Shown here: positions 1-9,936 of the stretch, one piece after another
How positions within the stretch are numbered: position 1 is the stretch's first letter
Layout of the letters: each line of letters starts with the position of its first letter
NCBI GenBank assembly: GCA_002723345.1
Contig: PBNV01000057.1
Coordinates: 62,001 to 126,000 of the forward strand
Length of the DNA stretch: 64,000 nucleotides
Reading direction: 5' to 3'
DNA from: Rhodospirillaceae bacterium
GTDB lineage: Bacteria; Pseudomonadota; Alphaproteobacteria; Rhodospirillales; UBA2165
Translations under genes and position numbers: made by a program
The notes under the pieces: model-generated
Seen by the model: the letters and a program-made list of their open reading frames with translations, nothing else
Database searches by the model: none
What the model was told of the DNA's origin: nothing

Positions 1-1
1 A

Positions 2-127
2 CGGGGGATCCGAAAGCCGGGAGTTAGTATGGTTACCAGCCGGATGCTCGGTGTGTTCAGGGAAGATGCTAACACCCGTAGAGAGTTTCTATCTATGATT
101 GGAAATCCCAGTACACACAACGGATAA
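2..127 (+). CDS. possible 3' end of an upstream gene (partial)
   Basis: The frame is open from the window edge for 41 codons and stops with TAA at 125-127. The end of the translation ([19 protein letters not shown]) looks like ordinary protein, but I do not recognise it. It lies about 100 bases before trkH on the same strand. It may be the C-terminus of the gene preceding trkH, or chance. Confidence 0.3.
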   Translation, partial: RGIRKPGVSMVTSRMLGVFREDANTRREFLSMIGNPSTHNG

Positions 128-225
128 CGCACGCAATTTGGAGCTGCTGTACTTAAACGGTTGGAGAGTCCTGGCTTGAAACCGGCTTTCCCAAGGCCCT
201 CTTTCTCTGCTAGCCTTTTTATGCT

Positions 226-1674
226 GTGTTAGATTTCAGACCCATACTCTTAGTGCTCGGCCTACTTTTGTCGACACTCGCAATTGTGATGATGCTTCCT
301 GGCGCGGTGGATCTCGTCGCGGGCAATCCTGATTGGCAAATCTTTGCTGTCTCTGGTGCTATGACACTGTTCATTGGTGTCTCTCTTACTCTGACAAGCC
401 GAACCGGGCGAATTAAATTAAATGTACGGCAGGCTTTTGTCCTTACCAGCCTCAGTTGGATAGTGTTGACGGTTTTCGCTGCGTTACCTTTTGCCTTCTC
501 CCAATTGGATATGAGCCCTACCGATGCGTTTTTTGAAGCCATGTCCGGCATCACCACTACTGGGGCGACAGTTATTGTCAATTTGGACGAGGCCCCACAC
601 GGGCTATTGTTATGGCGAGCACTCCTGCAATGGCTGGGAGGAATAGGGATTATTGTCATGGCGCTGGCTGTGCTGCCCTTGCTGCGGGTTGGGGGGATGC
701 AATTATTCCGTATGGAGTCCTCCGATCAGTCAGAAAAGGCGATGCCGCGTGCGGCGCAGGTTGCAGCGGCCATCGGGATCATTTACCTGTTTCTCACCGT
801 GATCTGCGCCGGTGCTCTGTGGTTTGCAGGTCTGAGTGGCTTTGACGCCATCACCCACTCCATGACCACTATAGCAACCGGCGGGTTCTCAACCCATGAC
901 GCTTCTATTGCTCATTTTAATAATGTAACCGTAGATATTATCGTTACCCTTGGCATGTTCATGGGCAGCTTACCTTTTCTTCTTTATCTCTCTGCAGTTA
1001 GGGGCAGTCCCGGTTCCCTTTTCCGGGACAGCCAGGTCCAGTGGTTCGTTACCGTCTTGGCGGTAGTGATTATTCTGGTAGCGGGGTGGCTCTGGATCGA
1101 TATCGGCTTGTCTCCTTTGCGGGCGATTCAGCTTTCGTCCTTCAACGTCGTCTCGATAATGACAGGAACGGGTTATGCAACAGCCGGCTTTGACACCTGG
1201 GGCAGCTTAGCTGTACCTGTTTTCTTTTTCATCATGTTCATTGGTGGTTGCGCGGGCTCGACCACGTGCGGCATCAAGGTTTTCAGGTTTCAAGTCTTAT
1301 ACGCTGCGGCAAAAGCGCAGTTTGGGAATCTGGCCCAACCCAATGGAGTTTTCATTCCGTATTACAACCGCAACCCAATTCCCGACGACGTTATAAAGTC
1401 CGTTCTCAGTTTTTTCTTTGTTTTTGGCGTCACCTTTGCGGTCCTGGCAATGGGCTTGGCCTTGTTAGGCCTTGACTTCTTGACCAGTATCTCTGGTGCA
1501 GCGTCGGCTATTGCTAATGTCGGTCCAGGCTTAGGCCCGATAATCGGACCTGAAGGAAACTACGTTTCTCTGCCTGACGCCGCGAAATGGCTTTTATCTG
1601 CCGGCATGTTGCTCGGCCGCCTGGAGCTATTTACAGTGATGGTCTTGTTCACGCGTGCCTTTTGGCGGGCCTAG
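226..1674 (+). CDS. trkH: TrkH-family potassium uptake protein
   Basis: This is the membrane subunit of the Trk potassium uptake system, which works with the cytoplasmic NAD-binding TrkA (not in the window). The 482 residues are hydrophobic throughout, as usual for TrkH. Four selectivity-filter loops are visible: SGITTTGA near residue 107, TTIATGGFST near 215, SIMTGTGYAT near 311 and ANVGPGLGP near 430. The C-terminal GRLE motif (MLLGRLELFTVMVL) is also typical. The start is GTG, because the ATG five bases upstream is out of frame. The argE-like gene follows after about 20 bases and may be cotranscribed. Confidence 0.93.
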   Translation: MLDFRPILLVLGLLLSTLAIVMMLPGAVDLVAGNPDWQIFAVSGAMTLFIGVSLTLTSRTGRIKLNVRQAFVLTSLSWIVLTVFAALPFAFSQLDMSPTDAFFEAMSGITTTGATVIVNLDEAPHGLLLWRALLQWLGGIGIIVMALAVLPLLRVGGMQLFRMESSDQSEKAMPRAAQVAAAIGIIYLFLTVICAGALWFAGLSGFDAITHSMTTIATGGFSTHDASIAHFNNVTVDIIVTLGMFMGSLPFLLYLSAVRGSPGSLFRDSQVQWFVTVLAVVIILVAGWLWIDIGLSPLRAIQLSSFNVVSIMTGTGYATAGFDTWGSLAVPVFFFIMFIGGCAGSTTCGIKVFRFQVLYAAAKAQFGNLAQPNGVFIPYYNRNPIPDDVIKSVLSFFFVFGVTFAVLAMGLALLGLDFLTSISGAASAIANVGPGLGPIIGPEGNYVSLPDAAKWLLSAGMLLGRLELFTVMVLFTRAFWRA

Positions 1675-1693
1675 AGGAAGAGAGTTCACCAGC

Positions 1694-2859
1694 ATGGGAG
1701 AGATACGAACCCCCCAAGAAATGCTGGGCCAGCTTATTTCCTTCAACACTATCTCTGCGCTGTCAAATAAAGACATGATCAAGTTTATAGCTGACTATCT
1801 CGCGGGCCACGGGATCAACTCCAGTACCGGCGGCAATGAGGATGGCACTAAAGCGGACCTGATTGCGACCATTGGCCCCAACGTGGAAGGTGGGTTAGTG
1901 CTCTCAGGTCATACAGACGTGGTGCCTGTGGAAGGTCAGGACTGGCACACGGATCCTTTCGAGATGGTGGAAGTGGGCGGTCGCATATACGGCCGAGGAA
2001 CCAGCGACATGAAGGGATTTATTGCCGTTGTTCTCGCGCTCGTCCCGGAAATTCTGGCACTACCCCTGGTGAAGCCGTTACATTTTGTGTTCAGCTATGA
2101 CGAGGAAGTGGGATGTCTAGGCGCGCCTGGCCTTATCGCCCGGTTAATGCGGGATAAGCCAAAGCCGAGGGCGGCCATCATCGGCGAACCCACCTCGATG
2201 AAGCTGGTGAATGCACACAAAGGCATTACGGCCTTTGAAACTCGTGTGATTGGTAAACCAGGCCACTCCTCCCAGCCTCATAAAGGGGTGAATGCAATTG
2301 CCGTGGCCGCGGATTGTATTCGGTTTTTGCAGGATAGGGCTGGCTCCTTTGAGGCCGGTGAGGGCCCTCGGGATGAGCGATTTGAGCCGTCTCACACGAC
2401 TGTGAGTATTGGGACGATCATCGGTGGCACTGCGAATAACATTATCGCCGGCGAGTGTGCTTTTACCTGGGATGTGCGCGCCGTTGTCCAGAGGAAGGTC
2501 AGCGGCTCAGAGCGGCGCTCGATGCCCATTGCCATAATGTTTTGCTGCCCCCTTTGCGGCGGATTTCACCCGAAGCCGACATTATTTCCAAAAAATTTGC
2601 CGATGTCCCGCCGTTAGTACCGAGTGACGATAATCCCGCAGAAGCCCTGGTTCGCCAGCTTACAGGCCAAAACCAGGCCGGTGCGGCAGCATTCGGAACC
2701 GAAGCCGGCCAGTTCCAGGAAGCTGGGATACCCTCCGTTATATGCGGACCTGGAAGCGTTGATCAGGCGCATCAACCGAATGAATTCGTTGACCAGTCCC
2801 AATTGGCAGAATGTGCAGATTTTATCCGAAAGCTTGCCGGCTGGGCGGCCGCTAATTAG
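1694..2859 (+). pseudogene. argE: acetylornithine deacetylase (ArgE-type M20 peptidase), frameshifted
   Basis: This is an M20-family zinc hydrolase of the ArgE type, which removes acetyl from N-acetylornithine. The first frame, from ATG 1694, holds the metal-site motifs SGHTDVVPVEG, GRGTSDMKG and SYDEEVGCLG. It loses homology after WDVRAVV near 2490. The family sequence resumes one frame back as PEEGQRLRAALDAH and runs to a proper C-terminus with FGTEAGQFQ, CGPGSVDQAHQPNEF and a stop at 2857-2859. A single missing base near 2485-2492 would restore one ORF of about 388 residues. It is either a recent pseudogene or an assembly or sequencing error; the intact coding signal on both sides favours the latter or very recent damage. 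Its stop overlaps the convergent lipoprotein stop by four bases. Confidence 0.85.
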
Positions 2860-3428
2860 AGCACATATGCGGGCATGAAACGTTGGATACTGCGGTCCAT
2901 TTCGCTGTTGAACCGCCCGATTAACTTTTCAACGAGTTCAAGCCAGATGCGACGGCGGTCCAAGAGACTCGCATCCTCTCGAATGTTTTGCTGCCAGGTG
3001 GCGCTGGCTGTCACCTGAGCGCTCCGGAAGCCCCGGTTATCGAAGATTTCGAGACGGGCTTTCACGATTGTATTATATTGCTCAGAGGCCTGTTGTTTAA
3101 ACAAGCCGGTTAGCTTCTCATCTTTATTCAGTTTTTTTTCTGTCGCTTCGGCTTGGATGATAGTGAAACGGGCGGTTCCTTGGGTACCACCGGGCCGCAG
3201 CCGGTGTTGGGCCCACTTTATGAGACCGTGCTCGGGGGACAAGGGAAAGCGGTGGCCCACATTCGGCGCTTGCGTGCCGTTTTGCACCAAGGAGGTGATC
3301 TGAATGTCCGCAACTTGCAAAATGACCGGGGAAAAATGTTTAAATGTCAGCTGATGCAGGTGGCTGTTGGGGCTCGCACAGGCGCCGAGAACGAGGGATA
3401 CGAGCGTTACGACCGATAGACGAATCAT
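2856..3428 (-). CDS. putative lipoprotein, unknown function
   Basis: The gene encodes about 190 residues starting with MIRLSVVTLVSLVLGACAS: a short charged n-region, a hydrophobic core and a lipobox (LGAC), so it is probably exported and lipidated. The frame stays open upstream to 3566, but that extension overlaps the 3' end of hslO and would bury the signal peptide, so the internal ATG at 3428 is chosen. The mature part is mixed alpha/beta with a lysine- and glutamate-rich middle and no motif I can name. It lies directly downstream of hslO on the same strand and may be last in the argD-argF-hslO transcript. Confidence 0.75.
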   Translation of the reverse strand: MIRLSVVTLVSLVLGACASPNSHLHQLTFKHFSPVILQVADIQITSLVQNGTQAPNVGHRFPLSPEHGLIKWAQHRLRPGGTQGTARFTIIQAEATEKKLNKDEKLTGLFKQQASEQYNTIVKARLEIFDNRGFRSAQVTASATWQQNIREDASLLDRRRIWLELVEKLIGRFNSEMDRSIQRFMPAYVL

Positions 3429-3459
3429 CTTAAGACTGTTGCACGTGGGGACCCGGCGT

Positions 3460-4395
3460 TCAAGCTGTTGATGATCCTGGGGATTGATGATCCCGGATTT
3501 CATCCAAGTCGGCGTCATTGAAGGAATAGACCTTATGGCAAAATTCGCAGGTCGCGGTAATCTCACCGGCCTCCGTCTTCATATCGGTAAGGTCCTCCGT
3601 CGAGAACGATGCCAAGGTCTCGGCAACTTTCTCACGGGAACACCTGCAGTGATACGAAATTTCTTTTTTATCATAGAGCCTGACACCTTTTTCATGGAAC
3701 AGGCGATATAAAAGCTCGTCGAGGCTTAGGCGCGGGTCGAGGAGCTCTTCTGAGGTAACCGAGTTCAAGAGGATGGTGGCGTTTTGCCAATTCTCATCTT
3801 CTTCATCCGTCGTGAGAATTAGCCGATCCTCACCGGGCATCTTTTGGATCATGATGATGGCGGCGCGGGGGGGGAAGTCATCGGCTACCGGCTGAGCCGC
3901 GACAATGATCGCCGTGTCTAATTGTTCAGATTGCTGGAAATAGCTTTGCGCACATTCGGCGATGGTGTTGCCTTCCAGGGCCACAATACCTTGATAGCGG
4001 TCCGTATGCGCGCCCTGGTCCAAAGTGAAGGCCAGATGGCCAGCACCCAGGAGGTCAGGCACAGGGTGGTTAATTTCGAGGCCACCAGTGAAGACTTCGT
4101 CGTTATATCGGGCATAGCCTCGCATCTGGCCGGCGCTAGTGACATCAGCGACGAGCATTGGGATAGGGCCGTCGCCTTGAGTTTGCAGATAGAAGATCCC
4201 GTCAAATTTAATCGAGGTAGAAATGGCCGCAGTGAGTGCAATGGTTTCACCGAGAATGCGGGCAACCGGTTCGGGATACGCATGAGTGCCGAGGATGCTC
4301 TCATATGAGGTACTCAGGCGCGTGACCCGGCCCCGAATGTTGGCGCCTTCGATGCGGAAAGGTTGAAGGGTGTCAGAGATTACGGGGCGTGTCAT
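3460..4395 (-). CDS. hslO: Hsp33 redox-regulated molecular chaperone
   Basis: Hsp33 is a cytosolic holdase that is activated when oxidation releases zinc from its C-terminal cysteines. The zinc site is complete: CRC, then 30 residues, then CEFC. The N-terminal substrate-binding domain shows family patterns (RGRVTRL, GDGPIPMLVADV). ATG 4395 (MTRPVISDTLQPF) is chosen over the longer frame to 4491, because the extra 32 residues lie within argF sequence and do not look like family sequence. That gives 311 residues, near the usual length. It follows argF by about 30 bases; the order argD-argF-hslO is common in Alphaproteobacteria. Confidence 0.93.
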   Translation of the reverse strand: MTRPVISDTLQPFRIEGANIRGRVTRLSTSYESILGTHAYPEPVARILGETIALTAAISTSIKFDGIFYLQTQGDGPIPMLVADVTSAGQMRGYARYNDEVFTGGLEINHPVPDLLGAGHLAFTLDQGAHTDRYQGIVALEGNTIAECAQSYFQQSEQLDTAIIVAAQPVADDFPPRAAIIMIQKMPGEDRLILTTDEEDENWQNATILLNSVTSEELLDPRLSLDELLYRLFHEKGVRLYDKKEISYHCRCSREKVAETLASFSTEDLTDMKTEAGEITATCEFCHKVYSFNDADLDEIRDHQSPGSSTA

Positions 4396-4426
4396 TACAT
4401 AAGCAGCTGAGTTGATAGGGGAGCAA

Positions 4427-5341
4427 TCAAGCGACGCCGAGACACCAAGCCATGACAGCTTTTTGAGCATGTAGCCTGTTTTCCGCTTCATCCCAAATGA
4501 CGGACTGAGGCCCGTCTATAACATCATCCGTAACTTCTTCACCCCGATGGGCGGGTAGACAGTGCATGAATATCGCATCTGATTTGGCGCCTGCCATAAG
4601 GTTAGCGTTCACTTGATACGGTGCCAGCAAGTCAAGCCGCTTCGCGCGTTCGCCATCATCACCCATGGATACCCAAGTATCCGCCACCACGCAGTGACAT
4701 CCTGCGACGGCCTTCTGCGCATCTGTGAAACTCTTTACGGTGCCGCCCTCACGCTCAGCCCAGTCCAGGAGATTCTGGTCAAATTTGAGTTCAGGAGGTG
4801 TTGCAATGCGAAATTCAAAGTTCAATTTTACTGCCGCGTGCAGCCAAGATGCGGCCACATTGTTGCCGTCACCAACCCAAGTCACGATTTTACCTTCGAT
4901 GCCACCCCTGTGCTCTTCGAAAGTCTGGATGTCCGCCATGATCTGGCAGGGGTGAGAATCGTCGGTCAGGCCGTTGATCACAGGGACCGTGGCGAACTTG
5001 GCCAGATCTAGAAGCTTTTGATGAGAGTCCGTACGTATCATAATCATATCGGCGTACCGCGACAATACTCGGGCTGTGTCCGCTGGTGTTTCCCCCCGGC
5101 CCAATTGGGAGTCTCTCTCGCTCAATACAACTACGTTGCCGCCTAATTGCATCATGCCTACTTCGAAAGAAACGCGGGTCCGGGTGGACGGTTTCTCAAA
5201 AATGAGGACAATGGTTTTACCTTTCAGGGGCTCGCCTTTGCCCGCCTTGCTGTTCTTATACACGGCTGCCTGATCCAGTATGGATCTTATCGTCGCCTTA
5301 TCAAGCCGGTCGATGTCGAGAAAGTGTCTAAGATCTCTCAT
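4427..5341 (-). CDS. argF: ornithine carbamoyltransferase
   Basis: This enzyme condenses carbamoyl phosphate with ornithine to citrulline in arginine synthesis. The carbamoyl-phosphate loop STRTR is at residues 52-56, and the ornithine-side motif [10 protein letters not shown] lies near residue 265. The length of 304 residues is normal for the anabolic enzyme. It sits 11 bases after argD on the same strand, so the two are almost certainly cotranscribed. The argE-like gene, another step of the same pathway, is nearby in the opposite orientation. Confidence 0.97.
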   Translation of the reverse strand: MRDLRHFLDIDRLDKATIRSILDQAAVYKNSKAGKGEPLKGKTIVLIFEKPSTRTRVSFEVGMMQLGGNVVVLSERDSQLGRGETPADTARVLSRYADMIMIRTDSHQKLLDLAKFATVPVINGLTDDSHPCQIMADIQTFEEHRGGIEGKIVTWVGDGNNVAASWLHAAVKLNFEFRIATPPELKFDQNLLDWAEREGGTVKSFTDAQKAVAGCHCVVADTWVSMGDDGERAKRLDLLAPYQVNANLMAGAKSDAIFMHCLPAHRGEEVTDDVIDGPQSVIWDEAENRLHAQKAVMAWCLGVA

Positions 5342-5352
5342 GGGGTCGGGTC

Positions 5353-6528
5353 CTAAACGTTGATCCCCGTTAGCACATCATCCAGAGTGGCAAGGGCGTC
5401 AGTGATGTGACTTTCCTCTACAATGAGAGGCGGGATAAACCGGATCACGTTGTTGCCGGCGCCAACCGTCAAAAGGCCTTGTGCCTCAAGCTCCTTCACG
5501 ACACTGCCGTTCAGGATGTCTTCTGAAAGTTCGATACCCATGAGTAGACCCAGACCCCGAACTTCAATAATTTTTTCCGAATGTTTGGCTGCGGCAATTT
5601 CGAGACCTTTACGAAGAACTGCTCCCATATCTATCACATGTCCGAGAAAGCCTTCTTGCAATATCACGTCGAGGACAGCGTTTGCCGCCGCCATGGCCAT
5701 CGGATTTCCGCCGAAGGTAGACCCGTGGGTACCCGCCACCATGGCTGCACTGCATTTGTCGTTTGCGAGGCAGGCGCCGACCGGAAAACCGCCGCCCAGA
5801 CCCTTAGCAGATGAGAGAATATCTGGTTCAATTTCAGACCACTGATAAGCAAACAGTTTACCTGTCCGGCCCATTCCGGTTTGAACCTCGTCCAGAAACA
5901 AGAGAAGGCCGTATTCGTCCGCTGTTTCTCGTAGCCGATTTAGGTAGTCCTCTGAGGCATAATTGATGCCGCCCTCACCCTGAACAGGTTCCACCAGAAT
6001 TGCAGCGGTTTCGTCAGTGATAGCAGCCCGCACCTCGTTTAAATTTCCAAAGGGCACTTGGTCAAAGCCATCGAGCATGGGTAGGAAGCCCGTCATGTGC
6101 TTCTCCTGCTTGGCTGCAGACAGAGTGGCCAGGGTCCGGCCATGGAAACTGCCCGTCGTCGTGATAATACGGTTTCGCTCTGGACTTCCCGCATCACTAT
6201 GGTACCGCCGGGCTATTTTTATGCCGCACTCAACAGACTCAGTGCCAGAGTTACAAAAAAAGACGGAGCTTGCGAAGGTGTTGTCCACCAGGCGCTGAGC
6301 CATACGCTCTTGGCCTGGAATCTGATATAGGTTGGAATAATGTAGCAGTTTTCCAGCTTGGTCCTGGATGGCGTGGACCAGATGAGGATGGTTGTGCCCT
6401 AGCGCTGTCACGGCGATCCCGGTGCAGAAGTCGAGATACTGTTTTCCATCTGTATCGTAGAGATAAACTCCGTGTCCCCGCTCAAACGCGAGGGACGGTG
6501 AACCATAGGTTGGCATGATGGCTGACAT
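5353..6528 (-). CDS. argD: acetylornithine aminotransferase
   Basis: This is a class III PLP-dependent aminotransferase of arginine (and possibly lysine) synthesis. Motifs include the cofactor-phosphate segment [24 protein letters not shown] with the PLP-interacting aspartate, and the Schiff-base lysine in [14 protein letters not shown]. The length of 391 residues is standard. The first ATG is used; a second ATG four codons later is possible. It is the first gene of an argD-argF-hslO run. About 115 bases separate it from the ABC permease cluster upstream, where its promoter probably lies. Confidence 0.96.
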   Translation of the reverse strand: MSAIMPTYGSPSLAFERGHGVYLYDTDGKQYLDFCTGIAVTALGHNHPHLVHAIQDQAGKLLHYSNLYQIPGQERMAQRLVDNTFASSVFFCNSGTESVECGIKIARRYHSDAGSPERNRIITTTGSFHGRTLATLSAAKQEKHMTGFLPMLDGFDQVPFGNLNEVRAAITDETAAILVEPVQGEGGINYASEDYLNRLRETADEYGLLLFLDEVQTGMGRTGKLFAYQWSEIEPDILSSAKGLGGGFPVGACLANDKCSAAMVAGTHGSTFGGNPMAMAAANAVLDVILQEGFLGHVIDMGAVLRKGLEIAAAKHSEKIIEVRGLGLLMGIELSEDILNGSVVKELEAQGLLTVGAGNNVIRFIPPLIVEESHITDALATLDDVLTGINV

Positions 6529-6643
6529 CTGCCGTCTCCGTCCAAAAAGGTGTCAAAATAAAACAGGACGGCCTAAAAAAACCGCCCCCAGCTTGAATAT
6601 TGCAAAGTATCTTAAGATGGCCCTCTTCTGTCAACCAGGGTGG

Positions 6644-7453
6644 CTAAGCCTTAATTTTATAGCCGATTGCAAAAAGGTGCCGGCAGAGGAGCAAAAGGAG
6701 CGTATTGAGCACGATCATTAAGATAATCCCAGTGACGATTGATCCATCTGCGTAGCCAAAGAAGCCATATCGAAATCCATCTATCATGTAAAACACAGGA
6801 TTGAGCAGGATAATTTTTTGGAAAATTTCCGGCACATGTTGGATGGAATAGAAAGTGCCGGATAGGAACGTGAGGGGAAGAATGGCAAAGTTGTTGATAG
6901 AGGCAACATGATCTACCTTTTCGGCCCAGAGTGCCGTTATGAGACCCGTTGACGACATGAAAAGGGCCGCAGAAACGGCATGGAAAATCACGAAACCCCA
7001 GGCGTGGATGTGCAGGGGGACGAAGAAGGTCATTGCCACGCCCACCGCCACGCCGACGAGCAAGCCTCGGGTCGTACTGGACAGAACATAGCCTGCTGTC
7101 AGTTCGGTTGGTGAGAGTGGCGGCATGAGCGTGTCAACGATCGTGCGCACAATTTTCTCAAACATGACGGCGAAAGAGGCATTGGCAAAACAACTGGTCA
7201 TCAGTGCCATGAGCGTCAATCCAGGGAACAGAAATTCAAGGAATGGAATTTCGGCTGCAGATCGGCCATCTCCCTCAAAAGCCAAATTAAATATAGCGAG
7301 GAATAACAGCGCCGTGATGACCGGCGCGAGAAACGTTTGCGCGGCTATCTTACAGAAACGCCGCACTTCACGAGTATACAAGGACCACATCCCCAGCCAG
7401 TTCCAGCCCCCTGAAATGGGGTTGGTAAGGGCGCGCGCTGGAGTGGTTTTCAT
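6644..7453 (-). CDS. ABC-2 type transporter permease (third of three tandem paralogues)
   Basis: The gene encodes 269 residues with the ABC-2 membrane domain layout: an N-terminal YTREVRRF amphipathic helix, six hydrophobic segments, the LSGTFYSI loop and a C-terminal GYKIKA. It resembles the YadH family of putative exporters. The ATG is preceded by a GAGG overlapping the end of the upstream paralogue, so translation is probably coupled. No nucleotide-binding subunit lies in the cluster. The substrate cannot be told from sequence. Confidence 0.9.
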   Translation of the reverse strand: MKTTPARALTNPISGGWNWLGMWSLYTREVRRFCKIAAQTFLAPVITALLFLAIFNLAFEGDGRSAAEIPFLEFLFPGLTLMALMTSCFANASFAVMFEKIVRTIVDTLMPPLSPTELTAGYVLSSTTRGLLVGVAVGVAMTFFVPLHIHAWGFVIFHAVSAALFMSSTGLITALWAEKVDHVASINNFAILPLTFLSGTFYSIQHVPEIFQKIILLNPVFYMIDGFRYGFFGYADGSIVTGIILMIVLNTLLLLLCRHLFAIGYKIKA

Positions 7454-7457
7454 AGCC

Positions 7458-8318
7458 TCAGGCTTTCAGCTTGTAACCGGTTCGGAACATTACGAAACAG
7501 GAGGTCCAGGCGACCAAGTTTGCCATCACCACGACCGTAAGCCCGATGATTAAGGACCCCTCTGCCTGGCCGGTGAACCCATAGCGAAAGCCGTCAATAA
7601 GGTAGAAAAAGGGATTGAAGTAACTGACAATTTGTAAAATATCTGGGAAGCGTTCTACGGAGAAGAACGTGCCGCTCAGAAAAGATAGCGGCAAGATTAT
7701 GAAATTGGTCACTGTGGAGACGTGATCAAATTTTTCCGCCCAAATACCGGTCATCATACCAAGAGCAGACATCAACAGGGCTGCACCGGCACTGTGCACC
7801 AAAATGAATGTTAGGTTATAAATGCTGAATGGCATGATTAGCCAAAGGGACAACCCAACACAAAAGGCAACAAGTAGGCCCCGCGTGGCCCCGCCGAGCA
7901 CATAACCAAGGGTAAGTTCCAGAGGGCTCAGGGGGGGCATCAGGACGTCGATGATATTTTCGTTTAGCTTCTGCTGGATCAGAGAGGTGGATGTGTTGGC
8001 GAAGGCATTCTGTAGGATTGTCATCATGATCAATCCCGGACCCAGGAACTCAATGTATGGAAGCCCCGCCACCCGCCGGTCTGTGCCGAAGGCCACAGAA
8101 AACACCGTTAAAAATAATATGGTGGTGATAATCGGGGCCACCAGGGTTTGTCCACCAATTTTGAGGAAGCGCCGGATTTCTTTTGTGTAGAGCGTTGCCA
8201 AGCCACGTAAATTTGCCCGGCCCTGAGCCGGACGGGTGGGTGCTGCTTTCTCGCGTGGATCGCGGGGGGCGGTCATCCTCATCGGGTGTGATAACGCTGA
8301 GTTATTGGGTATTGTCAA
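7458..8318 (-). CDS. ABC-2 type transporter permease (second of three tandem paralogues)
   Basis: This is a paralogue of its two neighbours: YTKEIRRF near the N-terminus, the PPLSPLELTLGYV loop, LSGTFFSVERFPDILQ, FNPFFYLIDGFRYGF and the shared C-terminus GYKLKA. The longest frame begins with TTG at 8318, three bases after the upstream stop. ATGs at 8282 and 8276 would give a shorter tail and are equally plausible, because homology with the paralogues only begins at the LRGLATLY segment. It probably forms a homo- or heterodimer with a paralogue and an ATPase encoded elsewhere. Confidence 0.9.
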   Translation of the reverse strand: MTIPNNSALSHPMRMTAPRDPREKAAPTRPAQGRANLRGLATLYTKEIRRFLKIGGQTLVAPIITTILFLTVFSVAFGTDRRVAGLPYIEFLGPGLIMMTILQNAFANTSTSLIQQKLNENIIDVLMPPLSPLELTLGYVLGGATRGLLVAFCVGLSLWLIMPFSIYNLTFILVHSAGAALLMSALGMMTGIWAEKFDHVSTVTNFIILPLSFLSGTFFSVERFPDILQIVSYFNPFFYLIDGFRYGFTGQAEGSLIIGLTVVVMANLVAWTSCFVMFRTGYKLKA

Positions 8319-8321
8319 TGA

Positions 8322-9137
8322 TTACGCCTTTAGTTTGTAGCCAGTAGCGAAAAGGTGCTGGCAGATAACCCATAAGCAAATATTCATACCCGTTAGCACT
8401 AGGGCACCTGCGAGTAGTGGACCGTCTGCTTGGCCGGTAAAGCCTGCGCGCAAGCCATCAATCGCGTAAAAAAATGGATTGAATAATGCAATTGCCTGGA
8501 ATGTTTCTGGCAGCCTATCGATGGAGTAAAAGGTACCGGATAGGAAGGACAGGGGAGTGATAATAAAGCCATTAACCACGGTCATATGATCTTGCCGGTC
8601 CGCCCAAATGCCGCCGATAATTCCCAGCATAGCCAGCATATACGCTGATGAAATGACATAAAAAACGATGTAAAGCAGACTTTGGGGCTGTAGATCAGCG
8701 AATAGGCTCATGGTTGCGCCGACCGCGATGCCTACTAATACACCCCGAGTGGCCCCGCCACTGGAGTAGGCAATTACCAGCTCATTGGGTGTCAAAGGGG
8801 GCATAAGTGTGTCAATGATGTTGCCTTGCATCTTGGCAGCCATGATTGAAGACGACGCATTCGCGAAAGAGTTCTGGATCACTGCCATCATGATCAAGCC
8901 CGGCGCGAGGAAATCAATGAAGGGTATGCCGTCGACGTCTCCGCGCAATTTCCCAATTGCGAGGGTAAATATCGCTAAAAACACCAACGTGGTGATCACA
9001 GGCGCGAGAATAGTCTGAATATAAACCTTTGAAAAACGCCGTACTTCGCGGAGATATAGTGTCTTTAACCCCAGCCAGTTTGGGTGACCCAAGCTAGCGC
9101 TTGTTTCAGATCCAGTGGGTGGATGAGTGTGCTGCAT
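8322..9137 (-). CDS. ABC-2 type transporter permease (first of three tandem paralogues)
   Basis: The gene encodes 271 residues and is first in the minus-strand run of three related permeases. It shares the YLREVRRF start helix, PPLTPNELVIAYS, LSGTFYSIDRLPETFQ, NPFFYAIDGLRAGFTGQADG and the C-terminus GYKLKA with the other two. Its ATG lies 84 bases from the divergent recX start, so the intervening gap probably carries the promoter of the permease operon and that of recX. Confidence 0.9.
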   Translation of the reverse strand: MQHTHPPTGSETSASLGHPNWLGLKTLYLREVRRFSKVYIQTILAPVITTLVFLAIFTLAIGKLRGDVDGIPFIDFLAPGLIMMAVIQNSFANASSSIMAAKMQGNIIDTLMPPLTPNELVIAYSSGGATRGVLVGIAVGATMSLFADLQPQSLLYIVFYVISSAYMLAMLGIIGGIWADRQDHMTVVNGFIITPLSFLSGTFYSIDRLPETFQAIALFNPFFYAIDGLRAGFTGQADGPLLAGALVLTGMNICLWVICQHLFATGYKLKA

Positions 9138-9220
9138 TCAACTCTCGTGGATGTTATCGGCATTTGATATAATCCTCGAACTCCGAAAGCCAACCTTTTT
9201 GCACGAGCCTTGCTAAGATT

Positions 9221-9835
9221 TTGACAGATGCTGATCAACCTGATCCAGAATTAGCCAACATTGGCCGTCGGCGGACGCCGAAAAAACCGCGAAAGGCGAG
9301 CCCCAAATCCCTCGAAAACGCGGCGATCTACTATCTCAAAAGGTACGCCTCTTCCGCGGCCAATTTAAAATCTGTTTTGATGCGTCGAGTGCTGAAATCC
9401 GCAGGGCATCACGGGACCGATGTGGAGGAGGGCAGGGGCTGGGTTGATGATGTTATCTTCAAGTTGCAAAATTCTGGATATCTGGATGACCAGAAATACG
9501 CCGAAACCCGCATTCACAGCTTATATTCCCGTGGGCTGTCTCTTCGGGCCATTCGGATGAAACTTTCCGAGAAGGGAGTGCCCGTCAATATCGTAACAGA
9601 GGCCTTACGCGTGCTATCTGAAGAGGCAGAAAATCCAGAATTTCAGGCTGCGATTATAACAGCTCAGCGACGTAAATTAGGACCTTATCGAACCAGAGGC
9701 GACCGTCAGGAAAACAGGGAGCGAGATTTGGCCTCCCTCGCCAGGGGTGGTTTTAGTTATGACATAGCCGTGAAGGTCGTGGACACGGATACTGCAGGGG
9801 AACTTGAAGACTACATTACACTCGACCCCTCCTAA
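9221..9835 (+). CDS. recX: RecX family regulatory protein
   Basis: RecX binds RecA filaments and modulates recombination. The 204 residues have a basic N-terminal tail (RRRTPKKPRKASPKS) followed by three-helix repeats with family signatures: YYLKRYASS, LQNSGYLDDQKYAETRI and SRGLSLRAIRMKLSEKGV. The frame opens with TTG at 9221; no better in-frame start precedes the conserved region. RecA is not in the window. It is divergent from the ABC permeases. Confidence 0.88.
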   Translation: MTDADQPDPELANIGRRRTPKKPRKASPKSLENAAIYYLKRYASSAANLKSVLMRRVLKSAGHHGTDVEEGRGWVDDVIFKLQNSGYLDDQKYAETRIHSLYSRGLSLRAIRMKLSEKGVPVNIVTEALRVLSEEAENPEFQAAIITAQRRKLGPYRTRGDRQENRERDLASLARGGFSYDIAVKVVDTDTAGELEDYITLDPS

Positions 9836-9936
9836 GGTCTCATAGCGGCTAGATTTGACCCGATCGCTAGTTGATCACGGAAGTCGCCGATGCTATCGAT
9901 GGGACGAAAAGTTCTCATCACCGATATGTGTCATAA

